This document shows positions 45,401 through 54,880 of a stretch of 64,000 bases of DNA, piece by piece. Source of the stretch: Edwardsiella hoshinae NBRC 105699 = ATCC 33379 (GTDB lineage: Bacteria > Pseudomonadota > Gammaproteobacteria > Enterobacterales > Enterobacteriaceae); the NCBI RefSeq assembly GCF_000474215.1, contig NZ_BAUC01000010.1:25382-89381 (forward strand), written 5' to 3'. Every line of letters starts with the position of its first letter. Position 1 is the stretch's first letter. The position numbers and the translations under genes were made by a program. The notes under the pieces were generated by a model that saw only the letters and a list, made by a program, of their open reading frames with translations, ran no database searches and was not told where the DNA came from.

Positions 45401-45917
45401 CTTGAAGTGCGGCGATCGCGCGCGCTATCTGCCCGGGAAGATGGGCGACGGTACGCCAATACTCGACAGCCTGCTCCAAGGGCGGCCCCGCTCCCTGCCA
45501 TAGGGCATCATAGGCCGCCACCGCCGCCGCATACTGACCGGCAGTAGCCAACAAATGCGCCTGCTGTAGCGCCTGACGCCCCTGTGGGGTAGTTAGCGCC
45601 AATAGTGTGCGAGCACGATGACAGATCTCGGCATCGTTCGCGGGCAGACAGAGCTTATCGGCCAACTGCCCGGCGCCCTGCGTATTGCCCTGGCGCAACA
45701 ACAAACGCATCCGCGCCATGATGACATCGGGATCATTTGGGGCGATCATCATCAGCCGATCGAGCGACTGCATCACCAAATCATAGCGCTGTTCAGCCTC
45801 GCCGATACGCACCTGATCCAACAGCCAGTCGGTGGCATTCACCTCGCGGGCACTCAGTGGACTACTCAGCGCTAACGCGATCGGCAATGCACTCAGACTC
45901 AATGGGAAACAACGCAT
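42468..45917 (-). CDS. bcsC: Cellulose export outer-membrane subunit BcsC
   Basis: About 1149 residues with a signal peptide (RCFPLSLSALPIALALSSPLSA). A long array of tetratricopeptide repeats spans roughly residues 30-780 and forms a periplasmic scaffold that binds peptidoglycan-side partners. The last 340 residues are a beta-barrel porin domain (FTLEHDYWGSSGSGGYSD through LIYLRYSVQGWQGD) ending in Phe. ATG 45917 has a coding overlap with bcsZ; ATG 45929 is also possible. Last gene of bcsRQABZC. Confidence 0.94.
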   Translation of the reverse strand: MRCFPLSLSALPIALALSSPLSAREVNATDWLLDQVRIGEAEQRYDLVMQSLDRLMMIAPNDPDVIMARMRLLLRQGNTQGAGQLADKLCLPANDAEICHRARTLLALTTPQGRQALQQAHLLATAGQYAAAVAAYDALWQGAGPPLEQAVEYWRTVAHLPGQIARAIAALQALNQRYPYDAAVGETLARLLLANDQPQAADALLQRMAEHDATRPRAAAIWLEQIQRMPPSADSIAALRRYIQRFQTTPPLVVAAEALLQTQQAQLAAAQASIEQTAAPAATPANVAAQYATPSPALNNGEALGALAETYSRRGERQQAIALFERAIAAAPDSDQLGKWQSLLQTNRYWLLLKQGDEALAARRYDEARQKYRQAQALDGQEAYAPIGLGDVAAAQDDLAGAEQAYRRALQLDDRNGSALRKLASLYQRQSPDKALAYLQQLPGAQRRALKADYQVLQSDALQQQAAIFAGKQAWGAALDKLTAAQQLTPDDIWLNYRLASTLVSAGQPARADALMQRMAQRFPHDRDQRYAYALYLSSRAQPQQAEAVLRQIPRDQWSDGMQALALRLQADRILTHANQLRDAGDETQAIAYLQRQPTSLAIDLTLADWALARDDYHAALQGYQQVLASDPQNADARLGVIETRVAQGDYSAARTALQSQPPSSVAMDLSTQRRLANAWAASGDPAQAQRLFDPLLSEARRTPGMNGALLLRDDARLARQLGQSSRAQDDLRAAMGVAAIGEVKAQDNDGFTRLTRIDGQDDWLKRSIRADSADLYRQQELRFTLEHDYWGSSGSGGYSDLKAHTTMLQADMPLYDGRLFARGDLVDMDEGRLAGGAYQDKFATCYVKGCPPGERQRSTGTSLAIGWQNADWQLDLGSTPIGMRVVDWVGGIAYNGDWRHIGWTLEAHRRPVSSSLLALGGQRDPVSGTEWGGVRRNGVALSASYDRGGPSGLWGTLSADYLTGKNVESNSSVRWMGGYYYKLVNEDHRRVSVGLNNMLWHYAKDLSGYTLGQGGYYSPQRYLSLAIPLNYRQRTENWSWELGGSVSWSYARTSDQRRYPLQNMIDSRRVPDYDAVDAGGSSNGFGYTLRAIVERRLTSHWFVGAGVDIQQAKDYTPSHALIYLRYSVQGWQGDMDLPPQPLRPYADF

Positions 45918-47023
45918 GCGGCACCCCAATTTGGCACCAGTTCACCCTGTAGATTAAAACGATAACGCTGTTGATCCCAACCGAGACCAAACAGCATCAG
46001 GACTGAACTGTAATAGTTATCTTTACCCGGCGGGTTATGCTCTACCCGCTGGCGCATCGTTGCCAGCAAGGGACTCTCGCTAGCCGCTAAAAATGGCAAC
46101 ATGGCGGCAGAAAAGCCGACACTTCCCTCGCCTTGCGGCAAACCATCAAGAACGCCGACCTTTTCTGGGATATAACCCAGTTTTTCGCTCAATTGCGCCA
46201 TTGGCTGCCAATGCTTGATCAGTGTGCGCTTCGCCGGCGCGTCATCGGCCAGCATGCCAGCCCAGAGGTAGGCGCGAATCGCGTCATAACCGCTGATATA
46301 GGCACGTCCCGGCGTCGGTAACCAGCCTTTGTTACGCTGCCAATTGGTCCAATCCGGTACGATGCCGCGCGGCGACGTGACTTGCAACATCCGTAACGCA
46401 CTGTACTGCAAACGGTTCCAAGGGCCATGCAACGGCGCTAGACGAGCCAGAATCTGCGGCGGCAGATAACTGGGATTGACGGTCCACAACGCACCACGCC
46501 GGAAGCCGTGACGCCCGGGTAACAGCATCATGCCGAAGCCGGGCAATGCGACCACTTCTTCGCGGCCGATGCGGGCCAGCAGGGCGATCCCCAACCGTTG
46601 ATAGCGCTCCTCCCGCCATAACCGCCCTGCCTCCAGTAGCGTGTAGGCGATCCACAGATCGGCATCTGACGCCGAGTTATTGTCCAACACCCGCCAATGT
46701 CCGTCGTCGTGGCGTCCCCAGAGCCAAGCCGGTAAGCGCTGCGTTAAACTGCCCTGCGCCAGGTTGTCCTGAGTCCAAGCCAGCAACTGAGCGAACAACG
46801 CCCGATCGTTATTCACCAGTGCAAAGAACAACGCGTAGCTTTGCCCCTCCGAGGTGGTGACTTGGCGGGGGGTACTGGGATCGATCACCCGCCCGTCGGA
46901 ACTGATGTAATCCTGGCGAAACTGCGCCCAAGCCGGCCACTCACAGGCCGCCGCCAAGGCAGCGCCGGCGCTGCTGCCCAGCAAGGCTGCGGCCATAAAG
47001 ATACGGCAGACATATTCCCTCAT
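45899..47023 (-). CDS. bcsZ: Periplasmic endo-beta-1,4-glucanase BcsZ
   Basis: 374-residue GH8 cellulase with a signal peptide (FMAAALLGSSAGAALAA). Catalytic acid Glu59 is in TTSEGQSYALFFAL, and the NNSASDADLW stretch carries the conserved Asp residues 120 and 122. GYDAIRAYLW is near residue 240. It trims cellulose during export. It starts three bases after the bcsB stop and overlaps bcsC. Confidence 0.95.
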   Translation of the reverse strand: MREYVCRIFMAAALLGSSAGAALAAACEWPAWAQFRQDYISSDGRVIDPSTPRQVTTSEGQSYALFFALVNNDRALFAQLLAWTQDNLAQGSLTQRLPAWLWGRHDDGHWRVLDNNSASDADLWIAYTLLEAGRLWREERYQRLGIALLARIGREEVVALPGFGMMLLPGRHGFRRGALWTVNPSYLPPQILARLAPLHGPWNRLQYSALRMLQVTSPRGIVPDWTNWQRNKGWLPTPGRAYISGYDAIRAYLWAGMLADDAPAKRTLIKHWQPMAQLSEKLGYIPEKVGVLDGLPQGEGSVGFSAAMLPFLAASESPLLATMRQRVEHNPPGKDNYYSSVLMLFGLGWDQQRYRFNLQGELVPNWGAACVVSH

Positions 47024-47026
47024 GCA

Positions 47027-49366
47027 TTATCTCCTCTCGTCAGACTCCAGACGGCGGCGACGCAACCGGCTCGGTACGCGCCACAGCACTAGGCTCACCA
47101 GTACCACCGCCAACAAGGCCAATGCGGCTAAAATGTACGGGTGTGAGGAGAAGGTATACCACAGCCGCTCCCACCACGGCAGATGACCAACATAGTAAAT
47201 ATCACCGACGCGCAGACTGTTAACGCCAGAGCTTCGAATGACGGCGACCGAACCGTACATGGCGGCAGTTTTACCTTTATCGATCAACGCCTCATTGAGC
47301 AGCCCATAGCCTGCTTGGTCATCCGCCAACAGCGCCACCACACTACGCTGTGCGCTGAACGGCGATTCGAAGCCGACGATCACCGCCAGCGGTGCCTGAG
47401 CACTGAGCGTAGTTTTCACCGCCGGATGTTGGGCGGCAGGATCGGGAATAGTGTTGTCCGGTGCCGTATTATTCATCGGACTAATCAACCAGCTCTGGGT
47501 CGCATTGACCAGCTGTGCTACCCGATCGGCATCACGCAGTGTCGGCGGGATACGCCCGATCAACAGGATGTCGCGATCCTGCGCGCTTGCCTGAGAGAGG
47601 TCATCGCTCAAGGTGACCGCCAACGCCGGATAACCGGTCTGTGCACCAATATTTCCCAGGGTCGCTAACAAAGTGCTCACCTGAATCGGTGACGGCTTCG
47701 GCGCCACGACCACTAGGGTCTGCGATAAATCGGCCAGTCGGCTAAAGGGGAAACCGGCATTGGCAAAACTGCGCAAGTTAGGCATGGCGAGGAAATGACG
47801 GAAGCCGGAGAGATTGAGGGTCGAGTCCTTGTCGATAGCTACCGTATTCGGTAATGGCTGGTAAGAGACACACTCACCACTCGCGGGCGTCAGATAAGGC
47901 ACCACATAATCGAAATCGAAGCGCAGATTGTTTTCAATGCCTAACTTCACCGCCGGAATGGTGACCTGATCCAGTTTATCGATCAGGCCCTGGATTAAGG
48001 GGATATGCAATACCGCCTTCCCCTCATTCTCACTCGGCAGTAAAGGAAACGCCTGAACGAACTGGCGGTTGATGCTGACCGCCATCCGCGAGCCATCTTT
48101 AAACGGCGGCTGGGTATAGCGATACTTGAGATTCATATCCACGTAGGCGTTGCGCGGCAGAAACAGATCGGGCGGCAGATTCAGCGTCAACGAGATCGGG
48201 GCGGGGCGGATCCCGACAGATTGCAATTGCTCGTCGTAGCTTTGCAGCTCGGCGAAAGTCACCGGACGATCGGTAGGAACCCAGTTAGGCGCATCGTAGG
48301 GCTGGCGGGGAGCCAAGGTCTCAACCTGATCGATAGCGACACGTTCACCACGCAATAGCGCATTGCCTTGAGCAAGACCGCGTACCGCCGTCATCAAGTC
48401 GTTATCGTCGCGTCCCAGGATCAGCAACAGTTTGATATAGGGGTTATCCGGTGATGAAATCATCGCCACCGTCGGCCCTTTCACCGCCGGATAGTCGCGT
48501 AAGAAATCGGGACGGGTACTATTGGTGGCAAACACCACGCCGTGACGATCCGGCAGCTGGTTATACAGTACCGGAAAACGTTGACCGCGCCACTGCGCCT
48601 GAACCCCAAACCAAGACGCCAGCACCGCGGCGGCTTGCTGCTGAGCCAAGTCCGGCTGAGCAGCAAACACCATCGGCAAAGTCAACGGCGCCTTACTAAA
48701 CCGATCAAAGAAGGGGCGCGGGAACAGCGCCAGATCGTTTTGTACCGCCAGCGCCTGAGTCTCCAAGGTCAAGCTGCTGTTCTTACCGATGGCTAACCAT
48801 AGCGTCGGATGCCACTCGTTTTCACACATCCGATACGGCTGATAACGGCCGACAAACGCCAGGCGTATGCGGTTAAAGTCGGTGATATAGTGAGCATCAA
48901 TGGGGATTTGCAGTTGGCTCGCTTGACCTAACTGGGCCTTATCCACCGGGATCACGCTGATCAGCTCATCATTCAAGAACAATTGCATCTGAGAGATCAG
49001 CGGAACCAGCGACGGCGAAGGGGTAAACGCCAGGTTAAGCACGGCGCGCGTCACCAACTGGTCGCGCGCGACGCCAAACTCCATATAGGCATTGGGATTG
49101 TCGGCACGCAACACCGTTGGCTCCGAGGATAACTGTGCCAAATCCAAGGTCTGGGTCATCCGAGGTGCCGCTACCTGGGCTGACGCGGCGAGCGTCGCCG
49201 TCGGCGGCGCCACATCTGCGACCTCGCTCACCGAGGAGGGCGGCGCCGTCACCGGCGTGATATCCGTCGTGCTCTCCGTAGCCAAGGGCAACGGAGACTC
49301 TGCCTGTGCCGGCATACTCGCGCCTAACACCATCGCGGCCCACAATAGGGGAAAGATCTTCATCAT
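47027..49366 (-). CDS. bcsB: Cellulose synthase regulatory subunit BcsB
   Basis: 779 residues: signal peptide (FPLLWAAMVLGASMPAQA), a Pro/Thr-rich linker, a large periplasmic part with two carbohydrate-binding and flavodoxin-like repeats, and a single C-terminal membrane anchor (YILAALALLAVVLVSLVLW) followed by RRRR. The anchor contacts BcsA and completes the synthase. It matches the family in YMEFGVARDQLV and PDLFLPRNAYVDMNLKYR. It lies 57 bases after bcsA. Confidence 0.94.
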   Translation of the reverse strand: MMKIFPLLWAAMVLGASMPAQAESPLPLATESTTDITPVTAPPSSVSEVADVAPPTATLAASAQVAAPRMTQTLDLAQLSSEPTVLRADNPNAYMEFGVARDQLVTRAVLNLAFTPSPSLVPLISQMQLFLNDELISVIPVDKAQLGQASQLQIPIDAHYITDFNRIRLAFVGRYQPYRMCENEWHPTLWLAIGKNSSLTLETQALAVQNDLALFPRPFFDRFSKAPLTLPMVFAAQPDLAQQQAAAVLASWFGVQAQWRGQRFPVLYNQLPDRHGVVFATNSTRPDFLRDYPAVKGPTVAMISSPDNPYIKLLLILGRDDNDLMTAVRGLAQGNALLRGERVAIDQVETLAPRQPYDAPNWVPTDRPVTFAELQSYDEQLQSVGIRPAPISLTLNLPPDLFLPRNAYVDMNLKYRYTQPPFKDGSRMAVSINRQFVQAFPLLPSENEGKAVLHIPLIQGLIDKLDQVTIPAVKLGIENNLRFDFDYVVPYLTPASGECVSYQPLPNTVAIDKDSTLNLSGFRHFLAMPNLRSFANAGFPFSRLADLSQTLVVVAPKPSPIQVSTLLATLGNIGAQTGYPALAVTLSDDLSQASAQDRDILLIGRIPPTLRDADRVAQLVNATQSWLISPMNNTAPDNTIPDPAAQHPAVKTTLSAQAPLAVIVGFESPFSAQRSVVALLADDQAGYGLLNEALIDKGKTAAMYGSVAVIRSSGVNSLRVGDIYYVGHLPWWERLWYTFSSHPYILAALALLAVVLVSLVLWRVPSRLRRRRLESDERR

Positions 49367-49423
49367 GGGTATCTCCGTAGCTCCATTAGTTAATACCTAC
49401 TCACGCTATATCGACCGTCGAGA

Positions 49424-51994
49424 CTACGCACTCGGCTGACGAGCAACCGGGCGCGGCAGGAAAGAGAGCAACCACGCGCTCAGACGGACCAGCGCCACGA
49501 TCGGCGTACTCCAGGGGGCCGGGGCATACTCCGCTAGGTTGCGATAGCCTCGGCCGACCAAACGTAAAATACGGATAAATCCTCCGCCCAAATGATCCTC
49601 CGGGATCGCCTGTTGCCACAGCGCCCAGGTATCGGCGCGGGCGAAGGTACACTGAACAAAGGCAATATGCTGCGCCACACTTAACCCCGTCAGGCGCAAC
49701 CCGGCGCGGCGGCCCAATACTCGCGTGACGGTGATGGGAAAGACGAAACTTTCCGTGCCCTTTTGCAACAGCAGGGAAATAGGTTCACCTTCCTGTAAGA
49801 CGAGACGATCATCGGCGAGCTCGATACCGACACCACCGTCGGAATAATCACGCAGCGTACAGGGATAGAGGTGCCCGTCATGGCGCATCAACACCGCGGG
49901 CATCGCCATTTCAACACGATGCGCCTGACGCAATTGTCGAACCTCGACAGCAACCGCCGCCGCCCCGCCGAGAATGATCAGGTTATATATCACCCAGGCG
50001 ATGGTCAGCAGTACCGTAAACCACTCATTCTGCGGCCCCCAGACCAGACGCCAGACGCCAAACGCCAGCCCTAGCACATTCAGTAACACCAGGATTAGAT
50101 AGGGCGATGAAATAACCCAATCCATGTGATTCTGCGTAACCAACCCCCCTTTCTGGGTCACATTAAAGCGACCTTTACGCGGGTTAATTAACGCCACTAA
50201 AGTGGGACGCGCGATATACCAGGCCAACACCGTCTCATAAATCTCATTCCAGTAAGAATGGCGATAGCGCCCCTGTAGGCGAACCCGCGCTAGACTGGAG
50301 TGATACATGTGCGGAAGGACATACAGAAGGATCGCCAACGCCGGCGCAAAGATGACGTAGGTGTGAAACAACAGAAACGCTAATGGCGCAAGCAAGAAGA
50401 TCAAGCGTGGGATACCGGAAAGAAAATGCAGCATGGCGTTGGCGTAGCACAGGCGCTGCCCCATGCTCAATCCGCGCCCTAAGAAGGGATTATCAATACG
50501 GAAGATCTGCGTCATGCCCCGCGCCCAACGCATACGTTGACCGATATGGGCCGACAGGCTTTCCGTCGCCAAGCCGGCGGCCAACGGAATGCGGATGTAG
50601 GCCGATGACCATCCCTTACGATGTAGACGAAGCGAGGTATGCGCATCCTCGGTGACAGTTTCAACGGCGATGCCGCCGACCTCATCCAGCGCACAACGGC
50701 GTAACACGGTACAGGAGCCGCAGAAGAAGGCGGCATTCCACATGTCGTTGCCATTCTGCAACAAGCCGTAAAACAGGTGGCCTTCGTTCGGCGTCCGGCG
50801 AAAATTCCCCAGATTGCGCTCGAAAGGATCGGGAGAAAAGAAATGGTGGGGAGTCTGCAAGATAGCCAACCGCTTCTCACGCAGGAACCAGCCCATGGTC
50901 AATTGCAGAAAGGTCCGTGTCGGAACGTGGTCGCAGTCAAATACCGCGACAAACTCCCCCGTGATCCGCTTCAACGCATAATTCAGATTCCCCGCTTTAG
51001 CGTGTTCGTGCGTCGGGCGGGCGATGTAGTGAATCCCCACTTCTTGGGCAAAGCTGCGAAAATTCTCGCGATTACCGTCATCCAATAGGTAAATATTGAT
51101 GCGATCCCGCGGCCAATCGATACCTAATGCGGCGTAAATAGTCGGTTTGACGACGCGCAAATCCTCGTTATAGGTGGGAACCAGGATGTCAACGCTCGGC
51201 CACTGCGCCATCTCTTTCGGTAAGGCCACGGGGGGACGATTTAATGGCCAGATCGATTGGAAGTAACCCAGCACCAGCACCACCCAGGCATAGGTTTCCG
51301 CCACCAGCAACAGGAGCCCACAGAGCAGACTAAAGGGGTCATCCCAGTTCAAGGTCGCGGTATAGCGCCACCAGATGTAACGGCAGGAGACGGTGAGCGA
51401 TAACAACACCAGCAACGACGTCGTGAAACGACCTGGAATATGGCGGATCACCATGGCGCATCCCCACAGCAACACCACGAAGATGGCTTGTGATACCAGA
51501 TCAAAAGGCTGGGAGATACATAACAGCGTCAAGGCCGATGCGAGTAAAATCACACCAGCGAGCGCCACGCGACGTACCGTTCTGGGCAAAGCCGACCAGA
51601 TCGGTGCCTCATCCTCGCCATGCGGAGCCAGACGGGAGGCCGAGGCCGCCAGCCAGTGCAACACGCGCCGATAGCCATAACGCACCCTTCCCAGTCGGGT
51701 GAGCGTGGTCGGTTGGCCGATAAACAGCAGCCACACGCCTTGTAGCAGATAACGTAGCGGATCGAGCAGGCGTGGCCGTAACGGATCGATATGCGGGAAG
51801 CAACGCGTGCGCTGCTGGCATAGCGCCTGCCATGCAGGTGACTCCAGGCAGAAGAATACCCAGGCCAGCGTTGTCCAACAGCAACCGATCACCGCCGCCA
51901 ACGACGAGGCGCCATGCGCACGGTACGCGCGATAGCGATGAACCCATGCTCGCCGGGCATCGGCCGCTAATAGCATATCCAGCATATGCGTCAT
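49424..51994 (-). CDS. bcsA: Cellulose synthase catalytic subunit BcsA
   Basis: 856 residues. GT2 glycosyltransferase with UDP-glucose motifs LLDDGNRENF (Asp305-306), DCD (353-355), catalytic TED (448-450) and QRMRW (486-490), between clusters of membrane helices. The C-terminal PilZ domain has the c-di-GMP site RxxxR (Arg689, Arg693) and DYSDGG (716-721), so activity should need c-di-GMP. ATGA overlap with bcsQ. It polymerises and translocates beta-1,4-glucan. Confidence 0.96.
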   Translation of the reverse strand: MTHMLDMLLAADARRAWVHRYRAYRAHGASSLAAVIGCCWTTLAWVFFCLESPAWQALCQQRTRCFPHIDPLRPRLLDPLRYLLQGVWLLFIGQPTTLTRLGRVRYGYRRVLHWLAASASRLAPHGEDEAPIWSALPRTVRRVALAGVILLASALTLLCISQPFDLVSQAIFVVLLWGCAMVIRHIPGRFTTSLLVLLSLTVSCRYIWWRYTATLNWDDPFSLLCGLLLLVAETYAWVVLVLGYFQSIWPLNRPPVALPKEMAQWPSVDILVPTYNEDLRVVKPTIYAALGIDWPRDRINIYLLDDGNRENFRSFAQEVGIHYIARPTHEHAKAGNLNYALKRITGEFVAVFDCDHVPTRTFLQLTMGWFLREKRLAILQTPHHFFSPDPFERNLGNFRRTPNEGHLFYGLLQNGNDMWNAAFFCGSCTVLRRCALDEVGGIAVETVTEDAHTSLRLHRKGWSSAYIRIPLAAGLATESLSAHIGQRMRWARGMTQIFRIDNPFLGRGLSMGQRLCYANAMLHFLSGIPRLIFLLAPLAFLLFHTYVIFAPALAILLYVLPHMYHSSLARVRLQGRYRHSYWNEIYETVLAWYIARPTLVALINPRKGRFNVTQKGGLVTQNHMDWVISSPYLILVLLNVLGLAFGVWRLVWGPQNEWFTVLLTIAWVIYNLIILGGAAAVAVEVRQLRQAHRVEMAMPAVLMRHDGHLYPCTLRDYSDGGVGIELADDRLVLQEGEPISLLLQKGTESFVFPITVTRVLGRRAGLRLTGLSVAQHIAFVQCTFARADTWALWQQAIPEDHLGGGFIRILRLVGRGYRNLAEYAPAPWSTPIVALVRLSAWLLSFLPRPVARQPSA

Positions 51995-52740
51995 AGTGTC
52001 TGCCCGCCCTTATCCCCATTCGGCCCCGCTAGCGCCTGTAACAGACACCATGCGGCCAAATTCGTGATCTCTTGCGCCACCAACGAATGGGGGGCGAACT
52101 CGCCCACGGGCTGTTTACTGGCGGCAGCCTCCGCCATCGCCTCATCACGATGTAGTACCAGCGGGATCAGCGCTGGCAACGTTTGCTGCCAGAGTAAGTA
52201 AATGTCTTCCTGCAACACGCTAGTGGGTACTAACTGCGTCACGAGAAGGTGGGCCTCCCGGGGCAACGCCTGACGATGTAAGCGCACATGGCAGTTCGCC
52301 TCGGCGACCACCAGCACCATCAAGAGTTCACTCCATGCCGCCATCTGACGCGTTAAGGCATGCTCACCACTACCGATATCTAGCACGATCCAATCATAAG
52401 CATCACGTAATGCCGTGAATGCGGATAGACCATCAGGTTGCTGGAGACTCGCCTCCAACGCCGGCAATTGCTCGACAGCCAAGGCACCGAAGGGAAGAAA
52501 GTCTAACCCTTCGGCATAACGCCACGCCGTCTCTTGCCATCGCCCGCCGGATAAATACGCCGAGGCCCAGCCGCCACGCTCAGATAAAGGCAAATTAAAA
52601 TGCATCGATACTTGATCGCCAGGATTGGCATCCACCACCAAGACCCGTTTTCCCAATCGATGAAGCGCCCAGCCCAGCGCCACAGCCGTACAGGTCGTAC
52701 CGACTCCACCATGTAATCCCTGTAGCGCTACGATCGTCAT
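51991..52740 (-). CDS. bcsQ: MinD-like ATPase BcsQ
   Basis: 249 residues from ATG 52740, nine bases after AAAGGAT. A TTG at 52749 overlapping bcsR is possible. The P-loop is GLHGGVGTTCTAVALGWAL and VLVVDANPGDQVSMHFNLP follows; ANCHVRLHRQALP and HRDEAMAEAAASKQPVGEF match E. coli BcsQ. With BcsR it stabilises and locates the synthase at a cell pole. The frame is intact, unlike the bcsQ of E. coli K-12 that has a premature stop. Confidence 0.92.
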   Translation of the reverse strand: MTIVALQGLHGGVGTTCTAVALGWALHRLGKRVLVVDANPGDQVSMHFNLPLSERGGWASAYLSGGRWQETAWRYAEGLDFLPFGALAVEQLPALEASLQQPDGLSAFTALRDAYDWIVLDIGSGEHALTRQMAAWSELLMVLVVAEANCHVRLHRQALPREAHLLVTQLVPTSVLQEDIYLLWQQTLPALIPLVLHRDEAMAEAAASKQPVGEFAPHSLVAQEITNLAAWCLLQALAGPNGDKGGQTL

Positions 52741-52745
52741 GGAGA

Positions 52746-52937
52746 TCAATCCTTTTGTTGAGCCTGATTACGACATTCGGCCAACAATGGCCAACGTTCA
52801 AATACACTATTGACGTGCTCCATTCGAACAATATTGACATAATCAATCTCCATCGCGCCGTAAATCTTATACAACGCAGACAGATCTTCCGATGCCGATG
52901 GATCGCTATCCAGGCGAGAGTTTCTTTGTTCACGCAT
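52746..52937 (-). CDS. bcsR: Cellulose biosynthesis protein BcsR
   Basis: 63-residue partner of BcsQ. The conserved end FERWPLLAECR corresponds to KRWPLLAEF of E. coli BcsR, and EIDYVNI matches DIDYADI. First gene of the leftward bcs operon. The 183 bases to bcsE hold the divergent promoters; I could not place a convincing -10/-35 pair. Confidence 0.85.
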   Translation of the reverse strand: MREQRNSRLDSDPSASEDLSALYKIYGAMEIDYVNIVRMEHVNSVFERWPLLAECRNQAQQKD

Positions 52938-53120
52938 TCTACTAACCAGAAAAATTCAGCTATGGTTTAACTGAGTATAGCAAGGTCAAGAAAGGACGCA
53001 GTCCAAATGCAAAACAGAATTCATAAGCATGTTTATTATTATTTAATATTTTAGTTAGGCGAGATGTTCCTCTGATATTAGGTACGGATTAACCCTTTAC
53101 TCACGCGAAGTCGATACGCC

Positions 53121-54677
53121 ATGGCACAATCATTTACTCTCGGCATCTCGCAACTGTGGGACGAGCTGCAAACCGCGCAGATACATGGCCTTTACTGGTT
53201 AGGGTGCGATCGGGCTCAAGATGCACTCAGCCTCTGCGGCCAGACGATCCAGGCGCAGCACGCGACCACCCGCGTTACCCTCATCGACGTGGGTAGCGAT
53301 ACGCCGTCTATACTGGCAGAGGGCTATCAATCAGGGCCGGAATCATTAGCCATTTATCGTCTGATACCGACGCCAGCAGCGCTGATGGCCTTACCCGATG
53401 AATTGCACCGTCTGCTCAGTCCACGCCCTCACCTACTGATTATCCTACTTCCGGTAGCGGCATTACTTCACCAACCGATGGATTGGATAACGAATTGGCT
53501 CCACCATCTTAGCAACGTATTACAGCGCCACAATGCCACCTTACTCATTTTCAACCACGGTGCGGGTAACGATGTATTACGCAATCAATTAATTCCATTA
53601 AATCGACTACTTTACGGATTAGTTAGCCTACGCTGGCAATTAGATTGCTGGCGTTATGATCTCGCTTTCTGGAGTAATGCGCTGGGGGTTTCCGCGCAGC
53701 AAAATATCGAGCTGATCACCACGCCGCAGGGCTGGCAAGTTACTAGCGATGCCTCGATAACGCTACAGTCTCATCAGGATGAGCATGAGTATCTCGCGCA
53801 TGTCGCCGCGCTAGAAGGTGCGCCCCCCCTCTCCGAACACTGGCATCTCTTTGCGTCGAATCAAGAGTTGTTTACGGCGGCGCTGACGGCCCAGGCTGCC
53901 ACGTTGTTGTTTTCGCTTTCACAAAACGATCAAGTTGACGATTTGGCCCGCCAAATCCATACATTACGCCGTCAGCGAGGCAATGCCCTGAAGATCGTCG
54001 TGCGTGAGTTGATGACCATGCAGCGCAGCAGCGATGAACGTCTGCTACTGGCCTGTGGCGCCAATAGCATCATTCCCTTATCTGCGACGCTCTCCAATAC
54101 CTTAGTGATCATCGAAGGATTACAGGGGCATATCTTTCCCCATCACGTGCCAGCCAATATCACCACCCTACTCAACTCGCTCCGCCCGCTGAAGCTGCGT
54201 GGCTACCAGCCTTATTCACGCTTCTGTGCACTGCTGCTCGACCTGCTCGATAACCCCTTGCTACCACGCAATGGGCGCGGAACACTGGTCTCCTTACAAC
54301 CCATCGCAGGGATGGAGGCAGAACAGCTGCTCGCCCTCTGTCGCCTCCGGCGTGACGGCGATCTGATCACGCTCGACCAGCAGCGCTTAGTACTGTTCCT
54401 GGCCTATTGTCGCCCTCATGAACTCAAAACGGCCTTACGATCTGTTTTCCCCTTATCGATCGCCGAACTGTTCAGTAGCTACCGCGTCTGGCACCAAGAT
54501 AGCGAATTGCTTCTGGAGCTGACGCGTATGCGTGATCAGGCGCCAGCGCCCCAACAAACGCTCGATGCGCCGCCGCCCTCGTCCAGCGATAGGCCTGCAC
54601 CGCGCGAGGTGCCCGCGCCACGACGCCTACCCACGCCCATCGTCTTGGGACAGATCCCACAGGAGCCTACGCAATGA
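53121..54677 (+). CDS. bcsE: c-di-GMP-binding cellulose biosynthesis protein BcsE
   Basis: 518 residues (GIL domain). The c-di-GMP site RxGD is seen in LCRLRRDGDLITLDQQRLVLF. The N-terminal part is a P-loop-like REC/NTPase fold with no active site (LGISQLWDELQ, LYWLGCDRAQDA). The C-terminal tail is Pro-rich. It supports full cellulose output and binds BcsF, BcsQ and BcsR. ATGA overlap with bcsF. Confidence 0.92.
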   Translation: MAQSFTLGISQLWDELQTAQIHGLYWLGCDRAQDALSLCGQTIQAQHATTRVTLIDVGSDTPSILAEGYQSGPESLAIYRLIPTPAALMALPDELHRLLSPRPHLLIILLPVAALLHQPMDWITNWLHHLSNVLQRHNATLLIFNHGAGNDVLRNQLIPLNRLLYGLVSLRWQLDCWRYDLAFWSNALGVSAQQNIELITTPQGWQVTSDASITLQSHQDEHEYLAHVAALEGAPPLSEHWHLFASNQELFTAALTAQAATLLFSLSQNDQVDDLARQIHTLRRQRGNALKIVVRELMTMQRSSDERLLLACGANSIIPLSATLSNTLVIIEGLQGHIFPHHVPANITTLLNSLRPLKLRGYQPYSRFCALLLDLLDNPLLPRNGRGTLVSLQPIAGMEAEQLLALCRLRRDGDLITLDQQRLVLFLAYCRPHELKTALRSVFPLSIAELFSSYRVWHQDSELLLELTRMRDQAPAPQQTLDAPPPSSSDRPAPREVPAPRRLPTPIVLGQIPQEPTQ

Positions 54678-54880
54678 TCACCATAACGGACATCCTGCAA
54701 CTGATCGCCTTATGCGCCCTGGTGATGCTGCCCGCCGGATTTTACTTACACCGCTGCTGTCCCCACCCATTGCGCGCCCTGCGGCGGCGGCTATTTCCTA
54801 CACGTTATCTTAAACCGGTTACGGTGCTACACCGCCGTCCTCTCTCAGCAACGGTAGATAAGCATGACAAAACACACTGA
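54674..54880 (+). CDS. bcsF: Membrane protein BcsF
   Basis: 68 residues with one membrane segment (IIDILQ-like start, LQLIALCALVMLPAGFYL) and a basic cytosolic tail. It recruits BcsE to the membrane in the E. coli type system. It overlaps bcsE by four bases and bcsG by 17. Confidence 0.9.
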   Translation: MITITDILQLIALCALVMLPAGFYLHRCCPHPLRALRRRLFPTRYLKPVTVLHRRPLSATVDKHDKTH